37,773 nt of DNA, taken from positions 1-37,773 of the forward strand of contig CAYRJW010000010.1 of the NCBI GenBank assembly GCA_964424715.1. The letters are read 5' to 3'. The translations under genes and the position numbers were made by a program. How positions within the stretch are numbered: the first letter of the stretch is position 1; each line of letters starts with the position of its first letter. The notes under the pieces are model-generated. The model saw only the letters and a list, made by a program, of their open reading frames with translations. It did not search any database and was not told the DNA's origin. The DNA comes from JAMHZE01 sp964424715 (GTDB lineage Bacteria > Pseudomonadota > Alphaproteobacteria > Rickettsiales > UBA8987). This document shows positions 17,471-25,526 of this stretch, in pieces.

Positions 17471-17591
17471 CCCCCTCGCCCCTTGGGGGAGAGGGAGGGG
17501 TGAGGGGTTCGTGCCGTTAATCACCCTCACCAAGATTTTCTAAATTCGCAAGCTCAATAAGAAAATCTGTCCTCTCCCCTCAAGGGAGAGG
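17471..17591. repeat. Nested multi-hairpin element between purH and nadE
   Basis: Four inverted repeats are nested or in series: a C/G-rich imperfect palindrome at 17471-17495; GGTGAGGG at 17499-17506 with CCCTCACC at 17524-17531; AGATTTTCT at 17533-17541 with AGAAAATCT at 17560-17568; and CCTCTCCC (17571-17578) with GGGAGAGG (17584-17591) around a CTCAA loop. The two ends are related to each other and to the copy at 31698-31718. Confidence 0.75.
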
Positions 17592-17596
17592 GAAGT

Positions 17597-19159
17597 TTAG
17601 TGCTTAAAGTGTCGTATTCCCGTGAACACCATCGCTATCCCGGCCTTGTCTGCCGCTTCGATAACTTCGTTATCGCGAATTGAACCGCCTGGTTGAATTA
17701 CGGCTGTACAGCCTTCATTAATTGCGGCTTCCAATCCATCAGCGAATGGGAAGAATGCATCGGATGCCAGTACGCTGCCTTTTGCATTTTTAACATTGGT
17801 ATTAGTGCCTTCGGCCTTCCATGCTCCTATTCTGGCGGAATCAACCCGGCTCATCTGGCCGGCGCCGATGCCTACGCTTATGCCATCTTTAACATAAACG
17901 ATGGCGTTTGATTTAACGTGTTTCGCAACGGTGAACGCGAAGACAAGGTCTTTCATTTCGGAATCAGTAGGCTTGCGTTTTGTTACTATCTTCAGGTCAT
18001 TTTCGTTCAGGACCATATTATCTTTTTCCTGCACAAGGAACCCGCCGGAGATGGAGCGTATTGTATTTTTTGTATTAAGCTCTTTATTTAAAGTGCCCGT
18101 TTCAAGCAGCCTCAGATTCTTTTTTGTGGCAAGAACTTCCAGCGCTTCTTTGGTGAAATAAGGGGCAATAACTACTTCGGCAAATAATTTGGATATTTCT
18201 TCCGCGGTATCTTTTTCCAGCGGGCGGTTGAAGGCGAATATCCCGCCGAACGCGCTTACCGGGTCGCAGCCAAGGGCGTTGAGGTAGGCCTGTTTCTGGT
18301 TGTCGTTCACGGCAACACCGCACGGGTTATTGTGTTTTACTATAACCGCAGCCGTTTCGCTGAACTCGGAGACCAGATCAAGCGCGGCATCGCTATCCAG
18401 GATATTATTATAACTAAGTTCCTTGCCCTGAATTATCTTAGCGTTGGCGGCGCAGTTTATGGTCTCGTCATTTATATATAACGCCCCGGCCTGATGCGGA
18501 TTTTCGCCATATCTCATTATGGATTTTCTTTTGCCGGCTATGGAAAGGCTTTCAGGAAATTTGTTACCTATTTGCGCGTTGAACCATGTTGAAATGGCGC
18601 TATCATAAGCCGCAGTACGGGAGAAAGCCTCGGTGGCAAGGGCCTTTCTCAGGGCTTCAGTTGTTGAGCCGTTATTATTGCGCATCTCTTCCATTATATC
18701 TGTATATCTTTCCGGGTTGACCGCAACGGTCACGAACCTGAAATTCTTGGAGGCAGAGCGTATCATCGCCGGGCCGCCTATATCTATATTTTCGATCACC
18801 TCATCAAACTCAGCCCCTTTGGCAACGGTTTGCTCGAACGGATATAGATTCACCACCAGCAGGTCAATGTTACTGATATTATGTTCCGCCATCGCATCCT
18901 GATGTTCTTTATTATCACGAACAGCAAGTAAGCCGCCATGAACCAGCGGGTGAAGGGTCTTTACCCTGCCATCCATTATCTCCGGGAATTCGGTAAGGTT
19001 GGAAATGTCGCGAACGGTTATACCCGCATCGCGCAGTGCCTTGGAAGTTCCGCCGGTGGAGATGACCTCAACCCCCTGTGTTTTCAGGAATTTTGCGAAT
19101 TCTATGATACCGGTCTTATCGGAAACGGAAATTAAGGCTCTCTGGATCTTATTATTCAT
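17597..19159 (-). CDS. purH: Bifunctional AICAR transformylase / IMP cyclohydrolase
   Basis: PurH performs the last two steps of purine synthesis, formylating AICAR and closing the ring to IMP. The N-terminal IMP cyclohydrolase domain is recognised by ALISVSDKTGIIEFAK, STGGTSKALRDAG and DGRVKTLHPLVHGGLL. The C-terminal transformylase domain has KHNNPCGVAV, DPVSAFGGIFAFNR and SDAFFPFADGLEAA. The 520 residues are standard. It is probably cotranscribed with nadE or transcribed alone from the ~80-bp AT-rich gap shared with the divergent ATP-grasp gene. Confidence 0.97.
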   Translation of the reverse strand: MNNKIQRALISVSDKTGIIEFAKFLKTQGVEVISTGGTSKALRDAGITVRDISNLTEFPEIMDGRVKTLHPLVHGGLLAVRDNKEHQDAMAEHNISNIDLLVVNLYPFEQTVAKGAEFDEVIENIDIGGPAMIRSASKNFRFVTVAVNPERYTDIMEEMRNNNGSTTEALRKALATEAFSRTAAYDSAISTWFNAQIGNKFPESLSIAGKRKSIMRYGENPHQAGALYINDETINCAANAKIIQGKELSYNNILDSDAALDLVSEFSETAAVIVKHNNPCGVAVNDNQKQAYLNALGCDPVSAFGGIFAFNRPLEKDTAEEISKLFAEVVIAPYFTKEALEVLATKKNLRLLETGTLNKELNTKNTIRSISGGFLVQEKDNMVLNENDLKIVTKRKPTDSEMKDLVFAFTVAKHVKSNAIVYVKDGISVGIGAGQMSRVDSARIGAWKAEGTNTNVKNAKGSVLASDAFFPFADGLEAAINEGCTAVIQPGGSIRDNEVIEAADKAGIAMVFTGIRHFKH

Positions 19160-19240
19160 TTTAAAAACTATTTAATTGAAATTCAGGCGCAAACTATAAT
19201 TATTTTTGAAATATGTAAATAAATTAGTATTATCTCTTTG

Positions 19241-20677
19241 ATGAATAAATTTAATTACACATCATCCCAATTCTATGACGAGCTTTTTGATGATTGCGGC
19301 GAACCGCGTGGAAGTGCAAAAAGCGTTATAGAGGGCCTTAAAACGCTTGGTATTGGCGAGTTACGGAACAGGCAGGCCGCCGCTGAGGCGATATTGATGC
19401 AGGCGGGTGTCACCTTTACCGTTTATTCCGATAAGCGCTCAACCGAAAAGATAATGCCGTTCGATATCATTCCCCGCATAGTTGAAGCAAGCGACTGGGA
19501 GATGATAGAGAGGGGGTTGAAACAGCGTGTCCATGCAGTGAACCTGTTCATCGCCGATTGCTATTCCGGGCAGAAGATACTGAAAGATAAAATAATTCCG
19601 GCAGAACTTATCCTAAAAAGTGAGTTCTTCGTTAAAGCGATGGAAGGTTTCCGCCCGCCGCATGATATATACACCCATATTTCCGGCATCGATCTGGTGC
19701 GGGACAGGAACGGTAAATTCTATGTGCTGGAGGATAATCTGCGTTGCCCTTCTGGCATCTCCTATGTACTTGAGAACAGGGATGTTCTGAAGCGCACTTT
19801 ACCCGGCATATTCCATCAACTCCCGGTGCGTCCGGTGAGCAATTACCCAAGCCAGCTTTTTGAAACGCTGAGATACCAGAGCGGCAAAGATCACCCCACC
19901 ATCGTGGTGCTGACCCCAGGTGTTTATAACTCCGCATATTTCGAGCATACATTCTTAGCGCAGCAGATGGGTGTTGAACTGGTAGAAGGGCGTGACCTTG
20001 TGGTGAAGGATAATATTGTCTACATGAAAACCACCCACGGGCTGAAACAGATCGATGTAGTATATCGCCGTATCGATGATGATTTCCTCGACCCGAAATA
20101 TTTCCGCAAAGATTCAATGCTTGGTGTCCCCGGCATAATGGATGCCTACCGTGCCGGTAATGTTGTTATAGTTAACGCGCCCGGTGTTGGTATCTCAGAT
20201 GATAAAGGCGTTTACCCTTATGTGCCTGATATAATTAAATATTACCTGAATGAAGAACCTATACTTGAAAACGTACCTACCTATATGTGCTGCCGTGAAA
20301 AAGATATGAAGTATGTTCTTGATAATATTGATAATTTGGTAGTAAAGCCAACTAACATGTCCGGCGGTTACGGGGTCATGATAGGCCCGCATGCCAGCAA
20401 GAAGGAAAAGAAAGATACCATCGCAAAAATAAAAGCAAAACCAAATAATTACATCGCCCAGCCCGTTGTTGCATTATCAACTGCGCCAACAATTACTGAT
20501 GATGGGATAGAAGCAAGGCATTTAGACCTAAGGCCTTATATTTTATATGGAAAAGAAATATTCGTTCTGCCCGGTGGGTTAACAAGGGTGGCGCTTCGTA
20601 AAGGATCGCTAATTGTTAATTCCTCGCAGGGTGGGGGGAGTAAAGATACTTGGGTTCTTACCAGCCCCTCAACTTGA
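19241..20677 (+). CDS. Circularly permuted ATP-grasp type 2 protein (COG2308 family)
   Basis: Family members carry a circularly permuted ATP-grasp fold and are predicted to make amide or peptide bonds. They travel with alpha-E and transglutaminase genes, as here. Visible signatures are YSDKRSTEKIMPFDIIPRI, YVLEDNLRCPSGISYV, LTPGVYNSAYFEH, the lysine-glycine loop VKPTNMSGGYG (368-378) and the C-terminal SSQGGGSKDTWVL. The start is ATG 19241, not the adjacent TTG. The last residues (SPST) and the stop codon are provided by the palindrome at 20665-20685, so the original C terminus has been replaced or trimmed by a repeat. Substrate unknown. Confidence 0.88.
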   Translation: MNKFNYTSSQFYDELFDDCGEPRGSAKSVIEGLKTLGIGELRNRQAAAEAILMQAGVTFTVYSDKRSTEKIMPFDIIPRIVEASDWEMIERGLKQRVHAVNLFIADCYSGQKILKDKIIPAELILKSEFFVKAMEGFRPPHDIYTHISGIDLVRDRNGKFYVLEDNLRCPSGISYVLENRDVLKRTLPGIFHQLPVRPVSNYPSQLFETLRYQSGKDHPTIVVLTPGVYNSAYFEHTFLAQQMGVELVEGRDLVVKDNIVYMKTTHGLKQIDVVYRRIDDDFLDPKYFRKDSMLGVPGIMDAYRAGNVVIVNAPGVGISDDKGVYPYVPDIIKYYLNEEPILENVPTYMCCREKDMKYVLDNIDNLVVKPTNMSGGYGVMIGPHASKKEKKDTIAKIKAKPNNYIAQPVVALSTAPTITDDGIEARHLDLRPYILYGKEIFVLPGGLTRVALRKGSLIVNSSQGGGSKDTWVLTSPST

Positions 20678-20685
20678 TTGAGGGG
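20665..20685. repeat. Palindrome forming the 3' end of the ATP-grasp gene
   Basis: Arms CCCCTCAA and TTGAGGGG flank a CTTGA loop. The ATP-grasp TGA stop lies in the loop and first arm base. It is the same family as 21018-21038 and 27370-27394. Confidence 0.85.
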
Positions 20686-20703
20686 TCTCGTTAGATTGTT
20701 AAT

Positions 20704-21009
20704 ATGAAAAATAGTTATATAGTTTACATACTTACTAATAAATATAATGATGTTCTCTATGTTGGTTGTACTAATAATTTAGCAAGAAGAATGACTGAGC
20801 ATAAAACTGGCAGGTATAAAGGGTTTTCATGGAAATATAACGTATCTAAAATGGTTTATTATGAATTTCAGGAAAGTGCTGATAAGATGTTGAAAAGAGA
20901 AAGAAGATTAAAGAACTGGAATAGAGATTGGAAGATTGAATTAATTAATAATTTTAATCCTTCATGGGCAGATTTATCGCAGGAATTTTTAATTGAAAAC
21001 GTAAAATAA
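20704..21009 (+). CDS. GIY-YIG domain protein (UPF0213-like)
   Basis: This is a 101-residue single-domain GIY-YIG protein. The nuclease core is YIVYILTNKYNDVLYVGCTN, then LARRMTEHK with the conserved Arg and His, and a later Glu in the KRERRLKNW helix. Stand-alone members of this type are common, and their cellular role is poorly known. The gene is strikingly AT-rich compared with its neighbours and interrupts an otherwise conserved ATP-grasp/alpha-E pair. It is bracketed by covarying palindromes at 20665-20685 and 21018-21038, which suggests a mobile cassette. No clear Shine-Dalgarno is seen. Confidence 0.85.
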   Translation: MKNSYIVYILTNKYNDVLYVGCTNNLARRMTEHKTGRYKGFSWKYNVSKMVYYEFQESADKMLKRERRLKNWNRDWKIELINNFNPSWADLSQEFLIENVK

Positions 21010-21017
21010 TAATGAGG

Positions 21018-21038
21018 TTCCTCGGTCAAGCCGAGGAA
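21018..21038. repeat. Palindrome downstream of the GIY-YIG gene
   Basis: TTCCTCGG and CCGAGGAA flank TCAAG, 9 bp after the GIY-YIG stop. On the minus strand the loop reads CTTGA, identical to the loop at 20665-20685, and all four arm differences between the two are compensated. Confidence 0.85.
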
Positions 21039-21047
21039 TGAGAAATT

Positions 21048-21989
21048 ATGCTAAGCCGTGCCGCTGAAAATTTATACTGGTTGGGTCGCTATATCGAGCG
21101 GGCGGAAAATGTTGCGCGGATAATTGATGTGAATAACAACCTTATGCTGGATTCCAATGTGGCTTCTATAGATCAGCAATGGCAACCCTTGATTGTGACC
21201 TCCGGCGATGATGAGGATTTTGAAAAGAGGTATAAAAGTTACTCGGAAAAGAATGTCATAAAGTTCCTGACCTTCGATGAAAAAAATCCTAACTCCATAT
21301 GGTCATGTGTTAACAGTGCAAGGTTCAATGCCAAATGTGTGCGCGAAGCCATATCACCTGAAATGTTTAATGAAATTAATGAATTATACCACAAACTTAA
21401 TGCGATGAGTAAGATTAAGCTATCGACTGAAAAGCTAAAAGAGCTATATGAGTATGTAATAAAATTCAGCCATCTTATCATAGGTTTGACCGAGCGGACC
21501 ATGTTACAGGATGAAGGTTGGTGTTTCATCCGCCTAGGCAGGATGCTGGAGCGGGCCGATAAGATAACCCGTATATTAGATGTTAAGTATTTTTTCTTAT
21601 TGCCATCAGTTGGTTATGTAAATACGCCATATGATGATATACAATGGGCGGCATTATTGAAATCTGCCAGTGCGTTTGAACCATATCGCAAAAAACATAA
21701 TACTATTGAGTATGATAAGATAATAGATTTCCTCATCCTCGAAAAAACCTTCCCAAGATCAGTTAAGTATGCCGTTAACCGTGCCTTCGAGGTACTCAAT
21801 CAGATAGATGAAGGTCGTGGTAGTAAATCTATTGCTAAACTCAGTAACTTAAATCAAGAACTTGAAGTGGCTGTTGTAAGCGAGATAAGGGACTTCGGCC
21901 TACACGAATATTTAGACCTTATACAACAAAAACTTAACGATATCGGCGATGAGATATATAAAGACTTCTTTTTCTTATCTTTTAGTTGA
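21048..21989 (+). CDS. Alpha-E domain protein (COG2307 family)
   Basis: The opening MLSRAAENLYWLGRYIERAEN is diagnostic of the alpha-E superfamily, all-helical proteins found with circularly permuted ATP-grasp and transglutaminase genes. A repeat of the same motif occurs later (EGWCFIRLGRMLERADKITR). The 313-residue length is normal. The family is thought to work with the ATP-grasp partner in a peptide-tagging or amide-forming pathway, but the reaction is not established. It lies 38 bp after the GIY-YIG gene, on the same strand as the ATP-grasp gene, and converges on the DUF2126 transglutaminase with a MITE-like element in between. Confidence 0.88.
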   Translation: MLSRAAENLYWLGRYIERAENVARIIDVNNNLMLDSNVASIDQQWQPLIVTSGDDEDFEKRYKSYSEKNVIKFLTFDEKNPNSIWSCVNSARFNAKCVREAISPEMFNEINELYHKLNAMSKIKLSTEKLKELYEYVIKFSHLIIGLTERTMLQDEGWCFIRLGRMLERADKITRILDVKYFFLLPSVGYVNTPYDDIQWAALLKSASAFEPYRKKHNTIEYDKIIDFLILEKTFPRSVKYAVNRAFEVLNQIDEGRGSKSIAKLSNLNQELEVAVVSEIRDFGLHEYLDLIQQKLNDIGDEIYKDFFFLSFS

Positions 21990-22067
21990 GATATTAGGAT
22001 TATTATATTGAATTTGCTATTTATATATTATACCTTGCACAGGTTTGCAATTTCGCTCAATACTCTC

Positions 22068-22204
22068 CCCCATGTCATTCCAGCGAAAGCTGGAATCCAG
22101 CCGTTCCGTTATTAAAGCGGTCGTTTATTGAACTAAGAAAATTTTTTCTGTCTTACTTATAAAACTATCTGCTGGATTACAGCTTTCGCTGGAATGACAT
22201 GGGG
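22068..22204. mobile_element. MITE-like element with 34-bp terminal inverted repeats
   Basis: The left end (22068-22101) and right end (22171-22204) match in inverted orientation at 33 of 34 positions. Each begins CCCCATGTCATTCC and itself contains the palindrome ATTCCAGCGAAAGCTGGAAT or a one-base variant. The 69-bp AT-rich interior has no ORF. The element lies between two convergent genes and may also act as a transcription terminator. Confidence 0.8.
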
Positions 22205-22224
22205 TGGGGGATGGTGCTAAGAGG

Positions 22225-25200
22225 TTATTTCGCCCGGCGTAGATCCAGCGTGTAAATAAAATCAGGATTATAATCTATTGATCTTACTTCAAATTTACCT
22301 TTGCTGTGGCCTATCTTCTCAAAGCGGCTTATCATTCTTCCTTCGGCTTCGTTAACATTTACCGGGGTGGTGTCGTAGTTCCTGCCGCCGGGGTGGAAAA
22401 CATGGTATTTACAACCGCCAATTGAGCATTTATTGGCCATATCGTAGATATCAAATACCAGCGGCGAGTGCACCGGCAGGTTCGGGTGGAGGGTCTGCGG
22501 TGGGTTCCAGGCTTTGAATTTTATGCCGGATATTTTAGTGTCTTTTTCATTGGTATCATGAAGTGGAATTTCGTATTGATTGCAAGTTATGCGATAGCGG
22601 TTTTCGTCTAACCCTTTCACTTTTATCTGTAATCTTTCAAGTGCGGCATCAACGCCACGGCTGGTGGCGCCGCTGACATTTTCCTCGCCCAGTACCGGCC
22701 ACGGCTCAAGGGCCATACGCAGTTCTATTTCAATATCGCCTATTTTATGCGTGCCATAGGTCGGGAAGCGGAAATTGAATTGCGGCAGGAACCATTCCGG
22801 TTTGAAATTGAAGCCATATTCGCGTAAGTCATTTAAAACACTCATAAAATCCTGCCAGACGAAATGCGGGAGCATGAATTTATCGTGCAGCGATGTGCCG
22901 AAGCGGGTGAGGTTGCCTTTATATGGCTCGCTCCAGAATTTTGTTATCAGGGCGCGCAGCATAAGTATCTGAAGTAGATTCATTCTTGCGTGCGGTGTCA
23001 TCTCAAAGCCACGGAATTCTACAAGGCCAAGGCGCCCTCGTTCACCTTCCGGTGAATAGAGTTTATCTATACATATTTCAGTACGATGGGTGTTGCCGGT
23101 GACATCTATCAGGATGTTACGCAGCAATCTATCAACCAGCCAAGGCGCGGTAGGTTTTGATCTTTTATCTTTATTATCAGATATTTGGGCAAGAGCTATT
23201 TCCAGTTCATAAAGAGTATCATTGCGTGCTTCATCAACTCTTGGTGCCTGAGAAGTAGGGCCAATAAAAATGGAGGCAAATAAATATGAAAGGCCCGGAT
23301 GATTCTGCCAGTATGTCAAAATGCTTTTGAGAAGATCCGGACGACGCAGGAACGGACTTTCGTCCGGCATAATTCCCCCGGCAATTATATGGTTGCCGCC
23401 ACCGGTTCCCGTTCTTCTTCCATCGATCAGGAATTTCTCGGCGGTGAGGGAGGTTTTGAAGACCTCGTCATAAACAGTTTCATTTATATTCTTCAATTCA
23501 TCCCAGCTTTTGGCGGGCTGAACATTCACCTCTATCACGCCCGGATCAGGGGTGATGTGGAAATCACCAGTGCGGGTATCCTTCGGAGGGTCATACCCTT
23601 CCAGCGTAATAGGAAGCTGTTGCTGTTCGCAAATTATTTCGACAGCGGCGATAAGTTCCAGATAATGCTCGGCATAATAAGTTGGCGGCAGGAAGGCGAA
23701 TAATTTGCCACCTCTGGATTCGATGCATAGTGCAGTTTTTACATAGCCGAATTCATCTTTTTTAAGATATTCATTATCCGGTTGTTTTGAAATTCTTTTT
23801 TCAATTTTTTCTTTCAGCTCTTTCCATTTCGGCAGGCTACCGAGTTTTTCAAAATTACTTCTGGCCGGAGGAACTTCCTGTTCGGCACCTTTCACGGTGG
23901 GAACTGAATTCAATGGCAATCTATAACCTATTGGAGAATCACCGGGAATTAGATCTAACCCATCCTCGAATTTCCATCTGTTGGATATCCATTTCTTGCG
24001 GGTGATGCTGTAGATCACCGGCAGCACAAAGCCTTTTATCTTTTTCCCATCATGGGCGGGTAGAACGCAACTATCATCTATTCCCAATGACTTAGCCAGG
24101 GTCTTTGCAAAATTCTCAGCCTGACCTATGGTCACTTTGTAATCTTTTTTATCCTCAGCGATAAGCTTGCTGTTATTCCATACCGGCTCGCCATCTTTGC
24201 GATAAAAACAGCCAAGTGCCCAGCGGGGTAAAACTTCCCCGCCATACCATTTGCCCTGACCGAAATGCAGGCTGGAATCCGGGGCGAATTTTTCACGCAG
24301 GCGGAGCATAAGCTCAACGGCTTTTTCCCATTTCTCATCACCCAGTGCTGCAACATTCCATTCCGGCGCATCACGATTCTCGGTGGAGATGAAGGTTGGT
24401 TCGCCACCTATGGTTAAGCGTATATCATTCTGTTTTATCTCTTTATCTATCTTTTCACCCAGTTCATTTATCTCAGCCCACTGGCTTTCGGAGAATGGTT
24501 TGGTAACGCGCGGGTCTTCGTGGATTCGGGTTAATATAAAACTGTGATCCATTATTGTTTCGCATTTATCGATAAGCCCATCTACCGGGGCAGATTGGTG
24601 AGGCAGCGGGCTTGCGGAAAGCGGGATATGCCCTTCGCCGCATAGCAGGCCAGAGGTTGCATCGAACCCTATCCAGCCGGCGCCGGGAATATAAACTTCC
24701 GCCCATGCGTGAAGATCAACTATATCTTCCTCCGGGCCGAAAGGCGGGGAGAGGGGTTTTATATCGGCCTTCAGCTGAACCGAATAGCCTGAAACAAAAC
24801 GGCTGGCGAGGCCGATATGCCGGAATATCTGGCACAGTGTCCATGCCATATCACGGCAGGAGCCTTTCTTTTCGGCGAATAACTGTTCCGGCGAATAAAC
24901 GCCGGGATCAAGCCGGATAGTATATTCAAGCGACTGATTTAACTGCTGATTAAGATATACCAGCAGGTCTAAAGTTATCTCGCCGTTCTTGCCCTGCATT
25001 CTTTGTTCTATCCAGCTTTTCAGCAGTGGGCCGTTCTCTTTTATATCGAGATAGGTGTTCAGTTCGTTCCTGGTTACATCGTCATATTGAAAAGGCCATT
25101 GTTCATATTTTTTATCAATGAAGAAATCGAACGGGTTGATGGTCTTTATCTCGGCCTTGAGGTCAACCTCTATTTTGAATTCGGTCACCTTGCCGTTCAG

Positions 25201-25401
25201 CACTACATTGGCGACATGATTGCCGAAGATGTCCTGATACCAGTTAAGAAAATGATCTGCCGGTTCTATCCCGAAGCTATAGGATTTAACCGGAACCTTA
25301 TTATGAGGGGAAGGGCGCAGGCGTATCTGCTGTGGACTTAATGAAACAGGCCGGTCATATTTGTAATGAGTTATGTGGGTAATGCCTACGGTAATTGTCA
25401 T
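22225..25401 (-). CDS. Transglutaminase-like protein with C-terminal DUF2126 domain
   Basis: Residues 1-80 are the bacterial transglutaminase N-terminal domain (THYKYDRPVSLSPQQIRLRP). The papain-like core follows with catalytic C182 (GSCRDMAW), H231 (DLHAWAEVYIP) and D247 (GFDATSG). From about residue 300 to the end is the DUF2126 region, including DIRLTIGGEPTFIS, FHITPDPGVIEVNVQP and RRTGTGGGNHI, which has a glutamine-synthetase-like, amidoligase flavour. The 1058-residue length fits the family. These proteins accompany ATP-grasp and alpha-E genes and are predicted to form or break isopeptide bonds. It is divergent from the next transglutaminase gene across an inverted heptad array. Confidence 0.88.
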   Translation of the reverse strand: MTITVGITHITHYKYDRPVSLSPQQIRLRPSPHNKVPVKSYSFGIEPADHFLNWYQDIFGNHVANVVLNGKVTEFKIEVDLKAEIKTINPFDFFIDKKYEQWPFQYDDVTRNELNTYLDIKENGPLLKSWIEQRMQGKNGEITLDLLVYLNQQLNQSLEYTIRLDPGVYSPEQLFAEKKGSCRDMAWTLCQIFRHIGLASRFVSGYSVQLKADIKPLSPPFGPEEDIVDLHAWAEVYIPGAGWIGFDATSGLLCGEGHIPLSASPLPHQSAPVDGLIDKCETIMDHSFILTRIHEDPRVTKPFSESQWAEINELGEKIDKEIKQNDIRLTIGGEPTFISTENRDAPEWNVAALGDEKWEKAVELMLRLREKFAPDSSLHFGQGKWYGGEVLPRWALGCFYRKDGEPVWNNSKLIAEDKKDYKVTIGQAENFAKTLAKSLGIDDSCVLPAHDGKKIKGFVLPVIYSITRKKWISNRWKFEDGLDLIPGDSPIGYRLPLNSVPTVKGAEQEVPPARSNFEKLGSLPKWKELKEKIEKRISKQPDNEYLKKDEFGYVKTALCIESRGGKLFAFLPPTYYAEHYLELIAAVEIICEQQQLPITLEGYDPPKDTRTGDFHITPDPGVIEVNVQPAKSWDELKNINETVYDEVFKTSLTAEKFLIDGRRTGTGGGNHIIAGGIMPDESPFLRRPDLLKSILTYWQNHPGLSYLFASIFIGPTSQAPRVDEARNDTLYELEIALAQISDNKDKRSKPTAPWLVDRLLRNILIDVTGNTHRTEICIDKLYSPEGERGRLGLVEFRGFEMTPHARMNLLQILMLRALITKFWSEPYKGNLTRFGTSLHDKFMLPHFVWQDFMSVLNDLREYGFNFKPEWFLPQFNFRFPTYGTHKIGDIEIELRMALEPWPVLGEENVSGATSRGVDAALERLQIKVKGLDENRYRITCNQYEIPLHDTNEKDTKISGIKFKAWNPPQTLHPNLPVHSPLVFDIYDMANKCSIGGCKYHVFHPGGRNYDTTPVNVNEAEGRMISRFEKIGHSKGKFEVRSIDYNPDFIYTLDLRRAK

Positions 25402-25457
25402 TTTCTTTAACTCCTAATATGTTCTTAATAGAAACTTAAAAATATTAAAACAACTAA

Positions 25458-25521
25458 TTAGGTTACAGGTGAGGGGTTACAGGTTATATCTCTCACCTGT
25501 AACCTATAACCTGTAACCTTC
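25458..25521. repeat. Inverted heptad arrays between the two transglutaminase genes
   Basis: The right arm (25494-25521, plus strand) reads CACCTGT, AACCTAT, AACCTGT, AACCTTC and ends 5 bp before the ATG at 25527. The left arm (25458-25485), read on the minus strand, is AACCTGT, AACCCCT, CACCTGT, AACCTAA. The centre is 8 bp. All eight units keep the 7-bp phase. Confidence 0.88.
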
Positions 25522-25526
25522 AGTAT

